A DNA stretch of 64,000 nucleotides from Corticium candelabrum (lineage: Eukaryota; Porifera; Homoscleromorpha; Homosclerophorida; Plakinidae). The stretch covers positions 1,977,411 through 2,041,410 of the forward strand of contig NC_085090.1 of NCBI RefSeq assembly GCF_963422355.1, given 5' to 3'. A model generated the notes under the pieces. The model was not told the DNA's origin. It saw only the letters and a list, made by a program, of their open reading frames with translations, and ran no database searches. A program made the translations under genes and the position numbers. Positions 1 through 9,905 of the stretch are shown here, one piece after another (position 1 is the first letter of the stretch; each line of letters opens with the position of its first letter).

Positions 1-408
1 AGGTTGGCCATGCTGTGGAAATTTGCCATGGGCATTAAAAGTATGCAATAGAGGGTCTTCTCTTGACACCCCGACTACAACCCACTTTGTCTCCAAGGGC
101 AGCAGAGGTAACGAAGTGGAATAAAAGTGTAATCACCAAAGGTGGTCCAGGAAACTATTCCTCTGGACCTGGCTCTGGAACATCTTCACCATGCAACAAA
201 AGCAGATCTCAAGCATTTTGAGAGCCAACATAACAGAGGTGTCAGCAAGAAGATGCAGTCAATCTGCAGGGTATTAGAACAATGTACTTGAACAGCTAGA
301 CCAGCAGTTAGATGTTGCTCCCAAGCATGGAAGACATACAACACTTAGCACAAAAGATTTCAGACAAACTGGAATGCTATTCATTTACGTCACTACATGA
401 AGGTACAG

Positions 409-500
409 TAAGTTCAATTGTCTACTAGAAAGTCCTACTGGCAGCGGGAAAACATTGGCGTTGCTGTGCTCTGTGCTTGCATGGCAACACAATGAGAGAG
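409..500 (+). pseudogene. BRIP1/FANCJ-like DNA helicase exon fragment (Walker A)
   Basis: One frame (first full codon at 410) reads [20 protein letters not shown] and then [10 protein letters not shown]. This contains the Walker A motif SPTGSGKT in the form typical of the FANCJ/BRIP1 branch of the XPD-like iron-sulphur helicases, where [10 protein letters not shown] is followed by LALLCSALAWQ. The segment is bounded by an acceptor-like cag ending at 408 and a donor gt at 501-502, so it looks like a single exon. I see no flanking helicase exon (iron-sulphur cysteines, DEAH box) on either side. It could be an exon of a gene reaching beyond the left edge or an isolated captured exon. Family assignment rests on about 30 residues. 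Confidence 0.6.
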
Positions 501-762
501 GTTGGAATTCAAGTCAGTTTCGCACGATCTTTTGAAAGGCTTGAAAAATAAGAAACTGTATGCATGGCTAGACAAGCACAAGACATTGATTACACGTAGT
601 GGTGGGGAAATACTTGTATTTGCTAACGCTGTAGCTGTCAGTTAAGTGTGCGGCAGTGCAGCTAGTAACTAAATTACTTTTCATGCTGTCTTGACTCTGA
701 CTTTATATAAAACAAATAAAAAGGTTGCACGTGACAACAGTGAACGTTATCTATACAAGACG

Positions 763-1145
763 GACATATCAGGTGGAGAAATCATGTTGTTGTACCCCTA
801 AATGGTGCTTGTCTCCGATTCAGCTGCTACATGCAGGACACCAAGACATTGTAAAATAGCGGTCTTGGCCAGAACTTCGCAGCTAGTGGTGGCCAGGTAT
901 CGATCTCAATAACTAGAAAAATAGCAAATGAGTGTGGCATTTGCCAAGTTAATGGGAAAGCCGAAAAAGTTCTATAACATCCGTGAAAAGTGCCCAGTCG
1001 GCCATGGAAAAGACTGCACATTGATTATCCAAGGAATTTCAAGGTCAAATGCTGTTAGTGATTGTGGATGCTTACTCCAAATGGATAAATGTTCATGTTA
1101 CTTACTACACGGCCGCCACGCAGAAGACCATATAAATGGTAAGTG
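763..1145 (+). pseudogene. Ty3/gypsy-type integrase remnant
   Basis: Read across several frames, the segment shows in order: DGHIRWRNHVVVP, typical just before an H2C2 finger; LHAGHQDIVK with the two histidines; WWPGID; LEKIANECGICQ with the two cysteines; RPWKRLHIDY, where D is the first catalytic aspartate; and VIVDAYSKWINVHV, with the second catalytic aspartate (about 1045-1086). This is the zinc-binding and catalytic-core order of gypsy integrases. In-frame stops (near 855, 877 and 1060) and at least two frameshifts make it a dead copy. No LTR, protease or RNase H region was recognised around it. Confidence 0.8.
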
Positions 1146-1336
1146 ATTCACCTGTGTCTAGAAATTAACGCAGATTTCATGGCTCTTGCAAAGAATACTT
1201 TTAATTCTAGTAGTCGGAAAACTTGTCTGGAAGAATTGGGCTTTAACTTTCCAGAGTTAAATACCTTACAAAAATTCTATATTACTCTACCACCCCTAGT
1301 GTCAAGTCTAGATAAAGAATCTACTTCATACCTTCT

Positions 1337-1401
1337 GAAGGAGTGCAGCAAGGTGACCCCTCGGGTCCATTGCTATTCAGCTTGTTTTTGTCATTCTGAA
1401 G
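1337..1401 (+). pseudogene. Reverse transcriptase scrap
   Basis: One frame reads SEGVQQGDPSGPLLFSLFLS and then a stop. G-V-Q-Q-G-D-P-x-G-P-L-L-F is the conserved block just before the YxDD active site of many non-LTR reverse transcriptases. No YxDD follows before the stop, and upstream blocks were not seen in frame. It is too short to assign to a clade. Confidence 0.5.
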
Positions 1402-1467
1402 TTTTTCTTCCACTCCCATCATTCCACACCACACGCGCTTGATCCCACCACCTGCAGCTGCAGAGCT

Positions 1468-1725
1468 TTATCCACTTTGTTCGTCCTCGGCGTGCTTGTT
1501 CAGTTTTCTAAGCAGGAGCTGATAAAGTACTGCAAATATTTGCAGGAACTTCCTGCGAAAAACCAGCATCAACGCCAGTAGTCGTAGCCGCTTTTTGCTG
1601 CGCTGTAACGCAATGATTTGTCGACGCCGCCTGTCTATAGCTGCATACTGCCGACGACGAAGAAGTAACAAGAGCACAGTCTGTTTGTTCATCGAAGAAT
1701 GTAATGTAATACACACTAATTGCAT
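1468..1725 (-). CDS. Small basic ORF, possibly a Harbinger transposase N-terminus
   Basis: An 85-residue open frame has a Leu-rich stretch followed by arginine-rich runs (LLLLLLRRRQYAAIDRRRRQ). The N-terminal segment of some PIF/Harbinger transposases has a similar leucine/arginine composition, but no catalytic region follows on this strand. Upstream (1733-1860) the motif gctaacc recurs in both orientations, including ggttagtgctaacc, which could be a transposon end. Function unassigned. Confidence 0.2.
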   Translation of the reverse strand: MQLVCITLHSSMNKQTVLLLLLRRRQYAAIDRRRRQIIALQRSKKRLRLLALMLVFRRKFLQIFAVLYQLLLRKLNKHAEDEQSG

Positions 1726-2624
1726 GCCAATGTTGCTAACCTTGCGCTAACCATGCTTGCTGTCTGGTTAGTGCTAACCAAGAATATGACACCTAGATGC
1801 TCTCAGACGATCTGCAAAATGGTAGTTATCTATAATTGAGTTTGCTAACCAAGGTCGCTAACCCTAGAGTGAAAACGCCAATTGAAGACAAGCAGCTATA
1901 CAAACAAATAACAAGAGCAGTTATAGGTATACAGTCACTTTTTTTGCAACAAATCAAAGAATTAGAAATAAAGATTGTTCAAACTTTGCCCAAGAGTTGT
2001 CTGTTGGTAATTCGGTTACCAGGACTGGCAATGGTTCACCTTATATAAAGGCTGTGTATTGGCGTCATCGGATTATGGCAACGGTTGCTACGTCGCCATG
2101 TTGAGTGTCCAAAACACGTGTGCAATATCTGGTGTGAGTAGCGAGATCAGGTTTCGTTTCGTTCTGTTGGTTTTGTTCTGTACTGTTGGTGCGTGCGGCA
2201 GACAAAGACAGAGCAAAGGTATAGTAAACGATTACGTTTGATCAGCTGCCGGCCTAGCATGCGGCTTATTGCGCGAAAGCATGCGCGGCGCAGTTGCCTA
2301 TATATGTAAACTTCACGCAGTAGCCTATTGCTAGGAATACAAAGCAGTGGTGGAATAGACTACGTCTCAAACGACGAGCTGGGGATACACTAGAACGAGA
2401 CAAAGTGGATATTGTACATTGTTTATTAGAGATTTGCTGTCCTACGTATGGATGCGCTATAGTATCATGCTACTTGAAGAACGCGGTTCTCTACGTATTA
2501 CGTAGAGCTTGACAACAGTACCAAAAGAGGTGAACATTGACGATCCGTGCGTGGAGCGATGGGGAAGGTGACAGCGTCGACTGGCAGCATGCATGCACTG
2601 GCGGAACATGCAGCATCCGATAAT

Positions 2625-2940
2625 CCTGGCATGCACACCTATGAAATATTACCCCTTGGCGTCTACACACAACAAACGTTGAAGGCCTTCAAGAGAAAAG
2701 AAGGATACAAACGTTGTCGACGGCTGGGTTAGCAAACTTGCTGTTCTGCGCCTTGCTTATTTTTCCAAGCTCCATGCAGATTGGCAATCGCTCATGTTAA
2801 GACGCTCACAAAGTTTTTCACCCGCTCTTGTGAAGGCATATATGGCAGTGGAACATTGGGAGCATTATATGTGCTCATTGTACTTGTATGGCTGGTAGCG
2901 GAGGGCGATTACTAATGTGCGCTAATGCCACGCCTATAGT
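2625..2940 (+). pseudogene. SWIM-type zinc-finger gene remnant
   Basis: Two separated frames fit a transposon-associated family in which a LKAYKSLxAYxxFxxGWV segment precedes a SWIM finger. Here one frame gives QQTLKAFK (around 2670), the next gives VVDGWVSKLAVLRL and SFSPALVKAYMAVEH, and a third gives GSIICAHCTCMAGSGG (about 2858-2905), whose CxC pair is the start of the SWIM CxC...CxH motif. At least two frameshifts separate these pieces and the distal CxH is not preserved. Remnant only. Confidence 0.6.
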
Positions 2941-3929
2941 TTGAAGTACACTAGCTATTTCTGGTTATTGTAGAAACTTTCTGGTACGTTGCTGCTTCTA
3001 GATATTGTCTAGACAATGAAATGTGTCATTGTGGTTGCAAGTGCTAGCTCTTCTATTGTTCACATAAGAAATGAATGACAATCCATTGCAGATCGTACGT
3101 GGACGATCACCTATGATTTACCTGTCGTTTTATTTTCGCATAGCGACCAAAATGGCTCCACATGTACAAGTGCACGTGCCTGCTTGCGTCTCACAAATGT
3201 TGTTTTGCATTGAGTTCAGCGTATTCGAAACGTACGTGCAGCCAGACATCACCTACTGTTAGCACTCGTTACAGTGATAAATTGCGTGATCGAATCCGTG
3301 ATAGAGAAAAAAGGCCAGAGAGAAGGCATACAAGTGCAGAGTCAATTTGCTGGGAAGGCCTTGTTTCGAGAATGAACAAGGCAGAGCACGTAACAAGGCA
3401 TTCTTGTTACGTACGTGGCTTTACACTGTTCGGACAGCATGGCCCAAGTACTATAACGGTAACTGAAAGTGAGAAGAAACATCTAGATTTCTCTATGACA
3501 ATTCGAATGATGACTTTAACTAACCGAACAGGTGTGTCAAAAACCAAATAAACAATATAATAACACTTCTGGTTGCATAAGCACAACACAGTATATTCAC
3601 TTAGTCACTGTTTACCGTTTTCTAGCATCGTCTTGTCTGCTAATTAATTAAGTGCTCTAAGAATCATATAGGATTCACACGAATCCATGTGGACGAGTCT
3701 ATTGCATACGAGAAGATAATGGAAAATTAATTTCTTCAGTTCCCTATTTTTCGAGGCTCAGGTACTTTCCAAACGTTAAAGTTTGCCGGTCTGCTATAAT
3801 TTGCAGATTTTGCCTCTAAAGCTAGACGTACTATAAATCGAAGTTTGTAAAAAGATCTGCAACGCTCTAGATTTTCTCGAGTTGGCAATAACAGATGTAT
3901 TTAGAGCATCTTCGTTGCGCGTTATGAAT
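2941..3929. other. Interval without a recognisable gene
   Basis: The longest open frame is 3162-3551 (+, 129 codons). It is rich in arginine and serine and resembles no family I know. Coding cannot be supported here. Confidence 0.3.
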
Positions 3930-4373
3930 AAGGCTGCCTCCACTTGCTCTCTAAACATGTTTAATGTTAAACATGTTTACCTAAACAGCGTTTCCACTTG
4001 TCCATTTTATCCGGAACTTTGTTGTACCGCGCAAATTCGTTTCTTGTGCACCAGACAGTCGGAGATTGTCTCCTGGTCGTCTCTCGAAAACAATCACAGA
4101 CACAAGTCTCTGTCTTAGCCGACATCGCGCTCTCTCCGAGCACTTTGCATCAGTCTACGCCGTTTCTGACATTGCCTAAGTTTGTCTTCTTCCAAAAGTC
4201 TACAAAAAAAGAAAGAGCAGCGCGAAACAACTAACATACATCGTGTAACGCGCGTTACTATCACGTGACCGTTAAAACTAAACCACTTCGCTAAACTACC
4301 TCTGAAACATGTTTAGCAAAAGCTGTTTAGGTTTACAGTTAAACAGGTTTAACGCTAGTGGAGACGCGCCCTT
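3930..4373. mobile_element. MITE with imperfect long terminal inverted repeats
   Basis: The left end (aaggctgcctccacttgc, then several ctaaacatgtttaa-type words and ctaaacagc) is the inverse complement, with mismatches, of the right end (ttaacgctagtggagacgcg, then ccctt). Subterminal ctaaac/gtttag words are repeated in both arms. Length is about 444 bp. No transposase is encoded. The clccact-type tip and size suggest a PIF/Harbinger-like MITE, but I could not define a clean target duplication. Confidence 0.6.
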
Positions 4374-4399
4374 ACATTTCTGAACGCCAAGAGACTAAT

Positions 4400-5257
4400 A
4401 GCCCGTTCACACTAGCGTTTGTAACTGTGCCAGCACGGTGCGCCACAGTTTGGTTCGGCTTCACTTCGCAGTGTGAACGCCGGCCGAACCGAACCGAACC
4501 AAACTAAACCGTGTTGAGCTGGCATACCTCAAGCTACTGTGCCATCACGGTTCGGTTCGATTCAGCTCAGTTCGGTAATCCAGTGTAAACGCAAACCAAA
4601 CCACATGGGACCTGGCGCATGCTCTGTCTCAATTGCAAGATGGAGTGGTTAGAAAGCGAAACGCTCTGCCTCATTCAGTTGTGGGGTGAGGAAAGTATAC
4701 AGGCCCAAATTGAAGGATGCAAGCATAACAAGGAAATATCTGCGAAGTTGGCTGCTCAAATGGAAGAAGAGGGATACAAGCGAACTGGTCCGCAGTGCCG
4801 AAAGAAGGTGAAAAAAACTCAAAAGACTATCGCACAATAAAGGATAACAATAATGAGTCAGACAGAGCACGTCGTTCAAGCAAAATTTTTGAGGCGATGG
4901 ATAGAATTCTTGGGCACAGCCTGCTACGCATCCTTCCGTTGCTGTGGATACGCTTTCACAGACATAGTAGAAGGCAGTGAATATACACAGGCTGAAGCAA
5001 TCGATGTTTTTAATTCTTACGATTCCACTGATGCTGATATTCACCTTGACGAAAGCTGACGGATCAAAAGACTTCTGAAAGAACTACCCGGATATGCACA
5101 GGTAGCTGAATACACGCCCAATTTCTTTGACTACGCACTCTCAGCGCGCTTTCAAGCCTTTGGCAGTGTGAATGCAGGCCAACACGATTAGCTGACGCGG
5201 TTCGGTTCGGTTTGGCTTGGTAGCTAGGCTACGTAACCATGCTAGTGTGAACAAGCT
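4400..5257. mobile_element. Harbinger-like element carrying a decayed Myb/SANT gene
   Basis: The termini form an inverted repeat: left agcccgttcacactagcg, right gctagtgtgaacaagct. Inside each end are runs of a ggttcggttcgg-type subterminal repeat (4447-4580 and 5200-5225). The interior holds the Myb/SANT-like pseudogene at 4640-5059. PIF/Harbinger elements normally carry a Myb/SANT-like gene beside the transposase; here only the Myb partner is left. The flanking trinucleotides do not match exactly, so the target duplication is unresolved. Confidence 0.7.
4640..5059 (+). pseudogene. Myb/SANT-like DNA-binding protein (transposon accessory)
   Basis: From a start at 4640 the frame gives MEWLESETLCLIQLWGEE and then AQIEGCKHNKEISAKLAAQM with EEGYKRTGPQCRKKVKKTQK. 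This is the helix-turn-helix pattern (W, LW-E, QCR-K-K) of Myb_DNA-bind_4-like domains that accompany Harbinger transposases and bind their ends. The reading shifts frame near 4820 into DYRTIKDNNNESDRARRSSK and IFEAMDRILGH, and shifts again near 4918 into PATHPSVAVDT. An acidic linker (about 4975-5055) follows. The two frameshifts make it a pseudogene. It sits inside the inverted-repeat element 4400-5257. Confidence 0.75.
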
Positions 5258-6180
5258 ATACGCAAAATAGCAACTGACAAGACTGGTTTCCCATTCCAAC
5301 AGTGTACATGCACAATTCATGGCAATTACTGGAAGACACAATGGGCCGACAATAGGCAATACATTCGCGCTTTGGAAGGTGTTAGTGTCGGCGTTCTATA
5401 GATCTTTCTGTCAACTTTCTTTACGTGTTGGTTTTGCAAAGCAGGATTCTCATTGTCTTCCTACATCTTCAAAGTAAGCACTTTATCTCTTGAACCATCT
5501 TTCACGTCGAGTCGAAACAGGAAGAGCCAAGACAGAACGACAGAAAAATTTCATGTGATGAAGGTAGAAGATTGCTCCAACTTGCATGGATGAATTACGA
5601 AATCAGCCAGCACGTGTTTGATACCTGAAATGCATGCATGGATGATCGTGCACATTTAGCTACTTAGATGGCTCTCTTTCTAGCTAGAAGTTTTGATCGT
5701 GCGAACAGTAAAGTCATTCGGGTAAGTAAATCGCTTTAGATGGATGAGTAGTGATGCATGATAGATGAACTATTGCAATATTTTAAATAAAGAACGCACT
5801 TTAATCAGTATTCTAGTCGTCTCCGTGCGAATTCGACGGTTTCCTACGTAAATGTGGCCATCGCAGAGAATTCACGTGAACAAATAACCAAAATTTGGGG
5901 TAATATTTGGGTGGATTTCGTCTTAGTTTCGACAAAATTTGCTCGTGTTACCCGCGAATTCACAACGGATTCACCACGAACTCAATGAATTCACGCTACT
6001 ATTTAGTAGCAGGATATATATGCATGCATGCATGCATGCTTAACTATATTAGGTATCTTGCTAAGAGATTTGCTACTGTCACTGAAGCAGTGATCTATTA
6101 CGTATTGACGTTGAAGGCGTAGATGCGTAAGACCAATCTATGCTAACTGTTCCCTCTCTAATCTTGAAATCAAAGAGACC
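5258..6180. other. Non-coding interval
   Basis: No gene is supported. The segment 5825-5995 repeats attcac/gaattc words (gaattcacgtg, gcgaattcacaacggattc, gaattcacgc), similar in style to 58950-59055. A short gcatgcatgcatgcatgc run lies at 6022-6040. Confidence 0.4.
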
Positions 6181-6195
6181 CAATGCTGGTAAGGC

Positions 6196-6600
6196 AAAGA
6201 CCATTAAGTGTTCACAGTAATGTAGAAACTCAGCCATCCACAACAACTGCCAGTACAGTACCCAGACTGAATGTAAATGTGCAATCAGAGGTAGCTGATT
6301 TTCTGAACTCTCAACCACAGGTTCCAGATTTGAATCAAGTAATCTTTAGGCTTTTCTACTATGTAATTTCTAATTTGTGCTACACTGAAGTGCTTGGAAG
6401 TCTGTCTGTTTTCAAAGCCAGGAGGAAGGTGTTGACGATGCTTTTATTGAACTTTCAACTTTCATTAAAAGCAATGAAAATTTAAAGGCTGGCTGGCTTG
6501 ATACGTTGTTGCTCCCTTCCTGACTCTTCTGACCATCCACCAAACTGCCTCACAACAGAATGCCAACAGGATATATTGAACATCAGATAAATCTTTTCAA
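6196..6600 (+). pseudogene. Unidentified gene remnant with plausible exons
   Basis: A frame ending TVPRLNVNVQSEVADFLNSQ, PQVPDLNQ meets a donor-like gtaatc at 6340. An acceptor-like ccag precedes a phase-compatible segment EEGVDDAFIELSTFIKSNEN (from about 6424) that runs on to LKAGWLDTLLLPS. A one-base shift then gives DSSDHPPNCLTTECQQDILN. A further segment from 6684 (VPKYPRDYEDSLIHAEFGMK) follows a pyrimidine-rich acceptor. The protein-like character across splice junctions suggests a real gene once lay here. I do not recognise the family. Confidence 0.35.
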
Positions 6601-6683
6601 TGCCAGCCATTACAGCAAGGTGATTTCACGTGTTCTTGTCTTACCCAGTACTTGATCTACATCTGCCTTGTTCTTCTATTTTA

Positions 6684-6777
6684 GGTTCCAAAATACCCCC
6701 GTGATTATGAGGACTCGCTGATCCATGCTGAATTTGGTATGAAACGGCAATTTGCACAATGGACCTGCCTGGCAGAG
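6684..6777 (+). pseudogene. Possible further exon of the same unidentified gene
   Basis: After tattttag the frame reads VPKYPRDYEDSLIHAEFGMK and RQFAQWTCLAE, then a stop at 6777-6779. An open frame of 173 codons lies on the opposite strand over 6676-7197 and has no recognisable motif. I favour the plus-strand reading because of the acceptor and the composition, but neither is secure. Confidence 0.25.
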
Positions 6778-6779
6778 TG

Positions 6780-7799
6780 ATGAACACTTTGGAGTGAAAA
6801 GCACCATGGTCCTGGGAAATGTTAGGTGATTACATGTAGGCAGTGCCTTTGTTTGACAACGCTTTTGTACTCTTGCTCCTGCAAGTTGTGCATGGAAATG
6901 ATTGGTAACCATGCAGCTATTATTAGTATGATTTTGAACATTCCAGAAATTCAGGTGAGCTAGCGATATAAGCTGGGTTTCTTCCTGTACAAGCGGAGGT
7001 AAATTGTCTTTTTCAAACCACAGGGCACAGCTTTGGACAAAGCTGCTGAGTGCAATCCAGGTGCTCGATGGTGGATCAACTAAAGCTGCTGGATGCGATT
7101 TCATTCCTGGTCTATGAATCGTCCGCCTTGAATGGTCTGGAGATGTTGATTGGAATGATGGCACACTGCAAAAACATACAAGAAGTACAGAGACCATCTC
7201 AAAGACATTTCTAGTATTGGAAAGAGCAGCAATTCACAGACCAGGCTTGTACTTTCTAAACTTCAGTATGAATTGACTGGAGATCTGCAATATTTGGAAA
7301 GTTGCATCTGCGCATACGTATATATGCACAAGTTCACACCTATACGCACGGAATAGATGTATGTTTAGCTTAGAATCACACGATGATTTACAACGTGCTG
7401 TTGCTGCTGAACGTACCGAAAGGTTCTACTGTACTAGAGAAGTCGACATAAACGAGGAAAATTGATACATAGCCAAAACAGAAAAGAAAAATGCTATCAA
7501 GGCATTGTTGGATGCTTGTCCAACAAAACCACCAGCAAACTTTTCTAGAACAACAATCATGGCAGAAAGCATGAAGCTATGGAATCATGTAACAATAGGT
7601 GTGAGATTTTCGGTATAAGTCATCAACTACGTGCAGCAATATTTCAACAAATGGTATTTTGCAAATCGCAAAAGAGCGCAATACTTTGCTGACGACGAAA
7701 TCGACACCTTCGAGGAATTTATGGGCCAGCCAGAAATTGGAAGTACTGTGCAAAAGCAAAGCACGCAGTATTTCATCTTAGTATTTCAAGCCTTTACTT
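6780..7799. other. Interval without a recognisable gene
   Basis: Apart from the opposite-strand open frame at 6676-7197 (173 codons, no motif), I see only short frames. Nothing in 7200-7799 can be assigned. Confidence 0.3.
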
Positions 7800-8275
7800 A
7801 ATAGAGCATATCCATATTCGAATCAACAAGACGTTGATTCATACAATGGAAAGGTAAAATGCCGGCAAGACGTGTCTTGAATATCGAATGATAACCAAAC
7901 GCACTATTTTCCAGCCAATTACTGCGACAGTGATAGAACAACCTGCAGATGAGCACATACGTAACGTAGATGAATACTTTGCACGTGCCGCATATTGCAA
8001 TGAAGACAAAAAAGGACAGCAAGCACACCTAAACTAAGTCTTACTATTAGAAAAGTAAAATGTTTTCGTAGGTATTTCGCCCTTAACGCGTTTCGTACGC
8101 ATGTAATGATCATACAATGAAAGTTTGACGAAGCTTCTCCCACTCACTGACGTCCTGAATGAGAGTTGTATTCAATAGGTACTGTCCAGGTTCATGGGTA
8201 GATGTGTGCCAGTGAAGGAACGTAACCTACAGCAACCGAATCGACCGTGGTTACCGGAACCTAACCACCATCAAG
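7800..8275. repeat. Dispersed 0.5-kb repeat, copy 1
   Basis: This stretch aligns collinearly with 18314-18842. Shared landmarks include gttgattca, the aaaatgc-gg-aag-c-tgtcttgaat block, caaacgcactattt, gcaatgaagacaaa, cacactgacgtcctgaa-type sequence and tactgtccaggttcatgggt. Identity is high but imperfect. Copy 2 carries about 50 extra bases near 18598-18650. No coding potential was identified. It lies just upstream of the C-terminal half of the uncharacterised transposase-like family. Confidence 0.85.
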
Positions 8276-8410
8276 TCTGAGCTTTAGATAAGACACTACC
8301 TGACATAGGCATTTAAAAACAAGCCTATCATGGAGGCTCATTCATAGGCAACCACATTCACAAGTGCTGCCAGGTTATTTCAAGCATCTCAATTCATAAA
8401 TTTGTTTATA

Positions 8411-8812
8411 ATGATTCGGATGAACTTATCTTCGTCATTTACAAGCCTGGTGTTCGGATGGCGCAGCCCTCTAATTCTTACTTATAATATGATTCGGGTG
8501 AACTGATCTTCGTCATTCACTATACAAGCCATACGTATTGAGAGACTGTGTCTTAAGGTTGTGCATAATTTATAATGTTTATCCCTGCGTGGCATGGTAG
8601 TGGGTGTCGCTGTACCAGCTGATCTAATACTGTTACTCCTGGTCAAGTCTCCTATGCATAATTCGTAATGTTTATCCATGAACTTATGTTCGTCATTTAC
8701 AGGCCTGGTGTTCGGATGGCTCAGCCACCTAATTGTTACTTATAATATGATTCGGATGAACCTATCTTCGCCATTTACAAGCCTGGTATTCGGATGGCTC
8801 AGTCCACAAATT
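8411..8812. repeat. Degenerate tandem repeat, unit about 78 bp
   Basis: Units begin atgattcggatgaac and continue with cttcgtcatttacaagcctg and ggtgttcggatgg, then ttacttataat. Starts are visible at 8411, 8489 and 8747, with a further partial unit from about 8669. Another internal pair (cataatt-taatgtttatcc) occurs at 8564 and 8656. The array abuts the first exon at 8824. Confidence 0.75.
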
Positions 8813-8823
8813 ATACTATACAG

Positions 8824-9397
8824 GGAGACAATATAGAAACGCTTTGCAATTCCATTGCAACAGCCGTGCCCCAGGACCTCACAGTAACAAGGACAATAGC
8901 AGAAAACATCGCTCAAGCATTTACAGTAACATCCAAGCTATTTGCAGCCCGCCATAATGGTTACAGTGTTAGCCAAAAACTGGACGAACATGAAATAGAC
9001 ACAATAGGTTAGCAATCAGTACTAACTAATTGCTGCGAAAGTAATATGAGCTACCTCACTGCACGTGTATGTTATAGACGCCAATGTCACAAAATTTCTT
9101 CAAAACTACAGATCTACGTTGCCCACAGCCTCAATAACACCTAAACTGCACATGTTGGAAGATAACGTGATGCCACTGGTGCGGAGATGGAAATTTGGAC
9201 TGGGGTTTTATGATGAACAGGGTGCAGAGTCCATTCATGCCCGATTCAACTCGCGATCGATGCATCGGATCTACGACAACGTGAGAAACGCTACAGAGAG
9301 ACTGAAAGCAATCGTAAAAGAACACATGTCAGTTTTGCCCTATGTTGCTGAAAACCGGCCTGACGTGAACAAGAGAAAGACTACAAACAAAGACTAA
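8824..9397 (+). pseudogene. C-terminal half of an uncharacterised transposase-like family
   Basis: Exon 8824-9007 (after the acceptor tatacag) reads GDNIETLCNSIATAVPQDL and ends ...LDEHEIDTI in phase 1. It joins exon 9078-9397, giving DANVTKFLQNYRSTLP, then ITPKLHMLEDNV, WKFGLGFYDEQGAESIHARF and a long helical tail ending in a stop at 9395-9397. I recognise this as the C-terminal part of a multi-copy invertebrate family defined by TPKxHxLExxVxP and GxxxEQGAESIHxxFN. The segment at 15950-17930 carries the N-terminal and middle part of the same family. Here everything upstream of 8824 is missing, replaced by tandem repeats, so this is a truncated copy although both exons are open. The Glu of EQGAESIH could be the third acid of an RNase H-like site; that is inference. 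Confidence 0.6.
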
Positions 9398-9897
9398 CGA
9401 TTGCTTATATTACATGCTCCTTTTTTATTGTAACTTTAGACTTTAGAATGCATGAAATTCAGAGAAATCTTCTGTAGGGGCGTGCTAGCTACATCAAAGA
9501 CCTTCTAAGAAACAAGCTCACCTTCAGCCAATCTGAGACGGTACAACTTCGGTGTTGTAATAGGGCAAAGCTACACAAGCTACTTCTATACCTGACCGAA
9601 AAATATCACTCGCAAAACCTGGAGAAGACGAAACTAAACAAAACAGGCACTCCTAATTTATGGCGTCAACACCCCACCAATGCAATAATCGATACAACCA
9701 CACACAGCAGTAGTGCCTAACCTCTTCTCCATTCGCCTGCACCACGGATGGTTTTGTTAGAACAGTACAAATGCCAATTCCCAGACGCGACTTCACACCA
9801 AAGTCAGATACCTAACCTGCGCATGCGTAAAACAAGTTGGCGCAAAGTAGCATGCGCGAAACAGCTGTGAATCCAACTCTAGTGTCGATTCCGGAGT
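9398..9897. other. Non-coding interval before the hAT element
   Basis: No coding sequence was recognised. It ends in gcgcatgcg/ttggcgc words that also recur at 27260-27400 and 45180-45200. Confidence 0.4.
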
Positions 9898-9905
9898 GTA
9901 CAAAC

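Larger units (their letters stand above)
1146..2624. other. Interval without a recognisable gene
   Basis: Apart from the reverse-transcriptase scrap and the small basic frame listed separately, this stretch holds only short open frames (for example 1836-2048 and 2059-2241) with no motif I recognise. The segment 2330-2540 is dense in acgtac/ctacgta words but has no clear repeat partner in the window. Confidence 0.4.

Noticed and set aside
1730..1870. Telomere-like repeat (gctaacc words)
   Set aside because: The words are irregularly spaced and in both orientations, and not tandem TTAGGG-type units.
6676..7197. 173-codon minus-strand frame as a gene
   Set aside because: No motif, and a plus-strand acceptor with protein-like sequence overlaps its end. 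Kept only as a remark.
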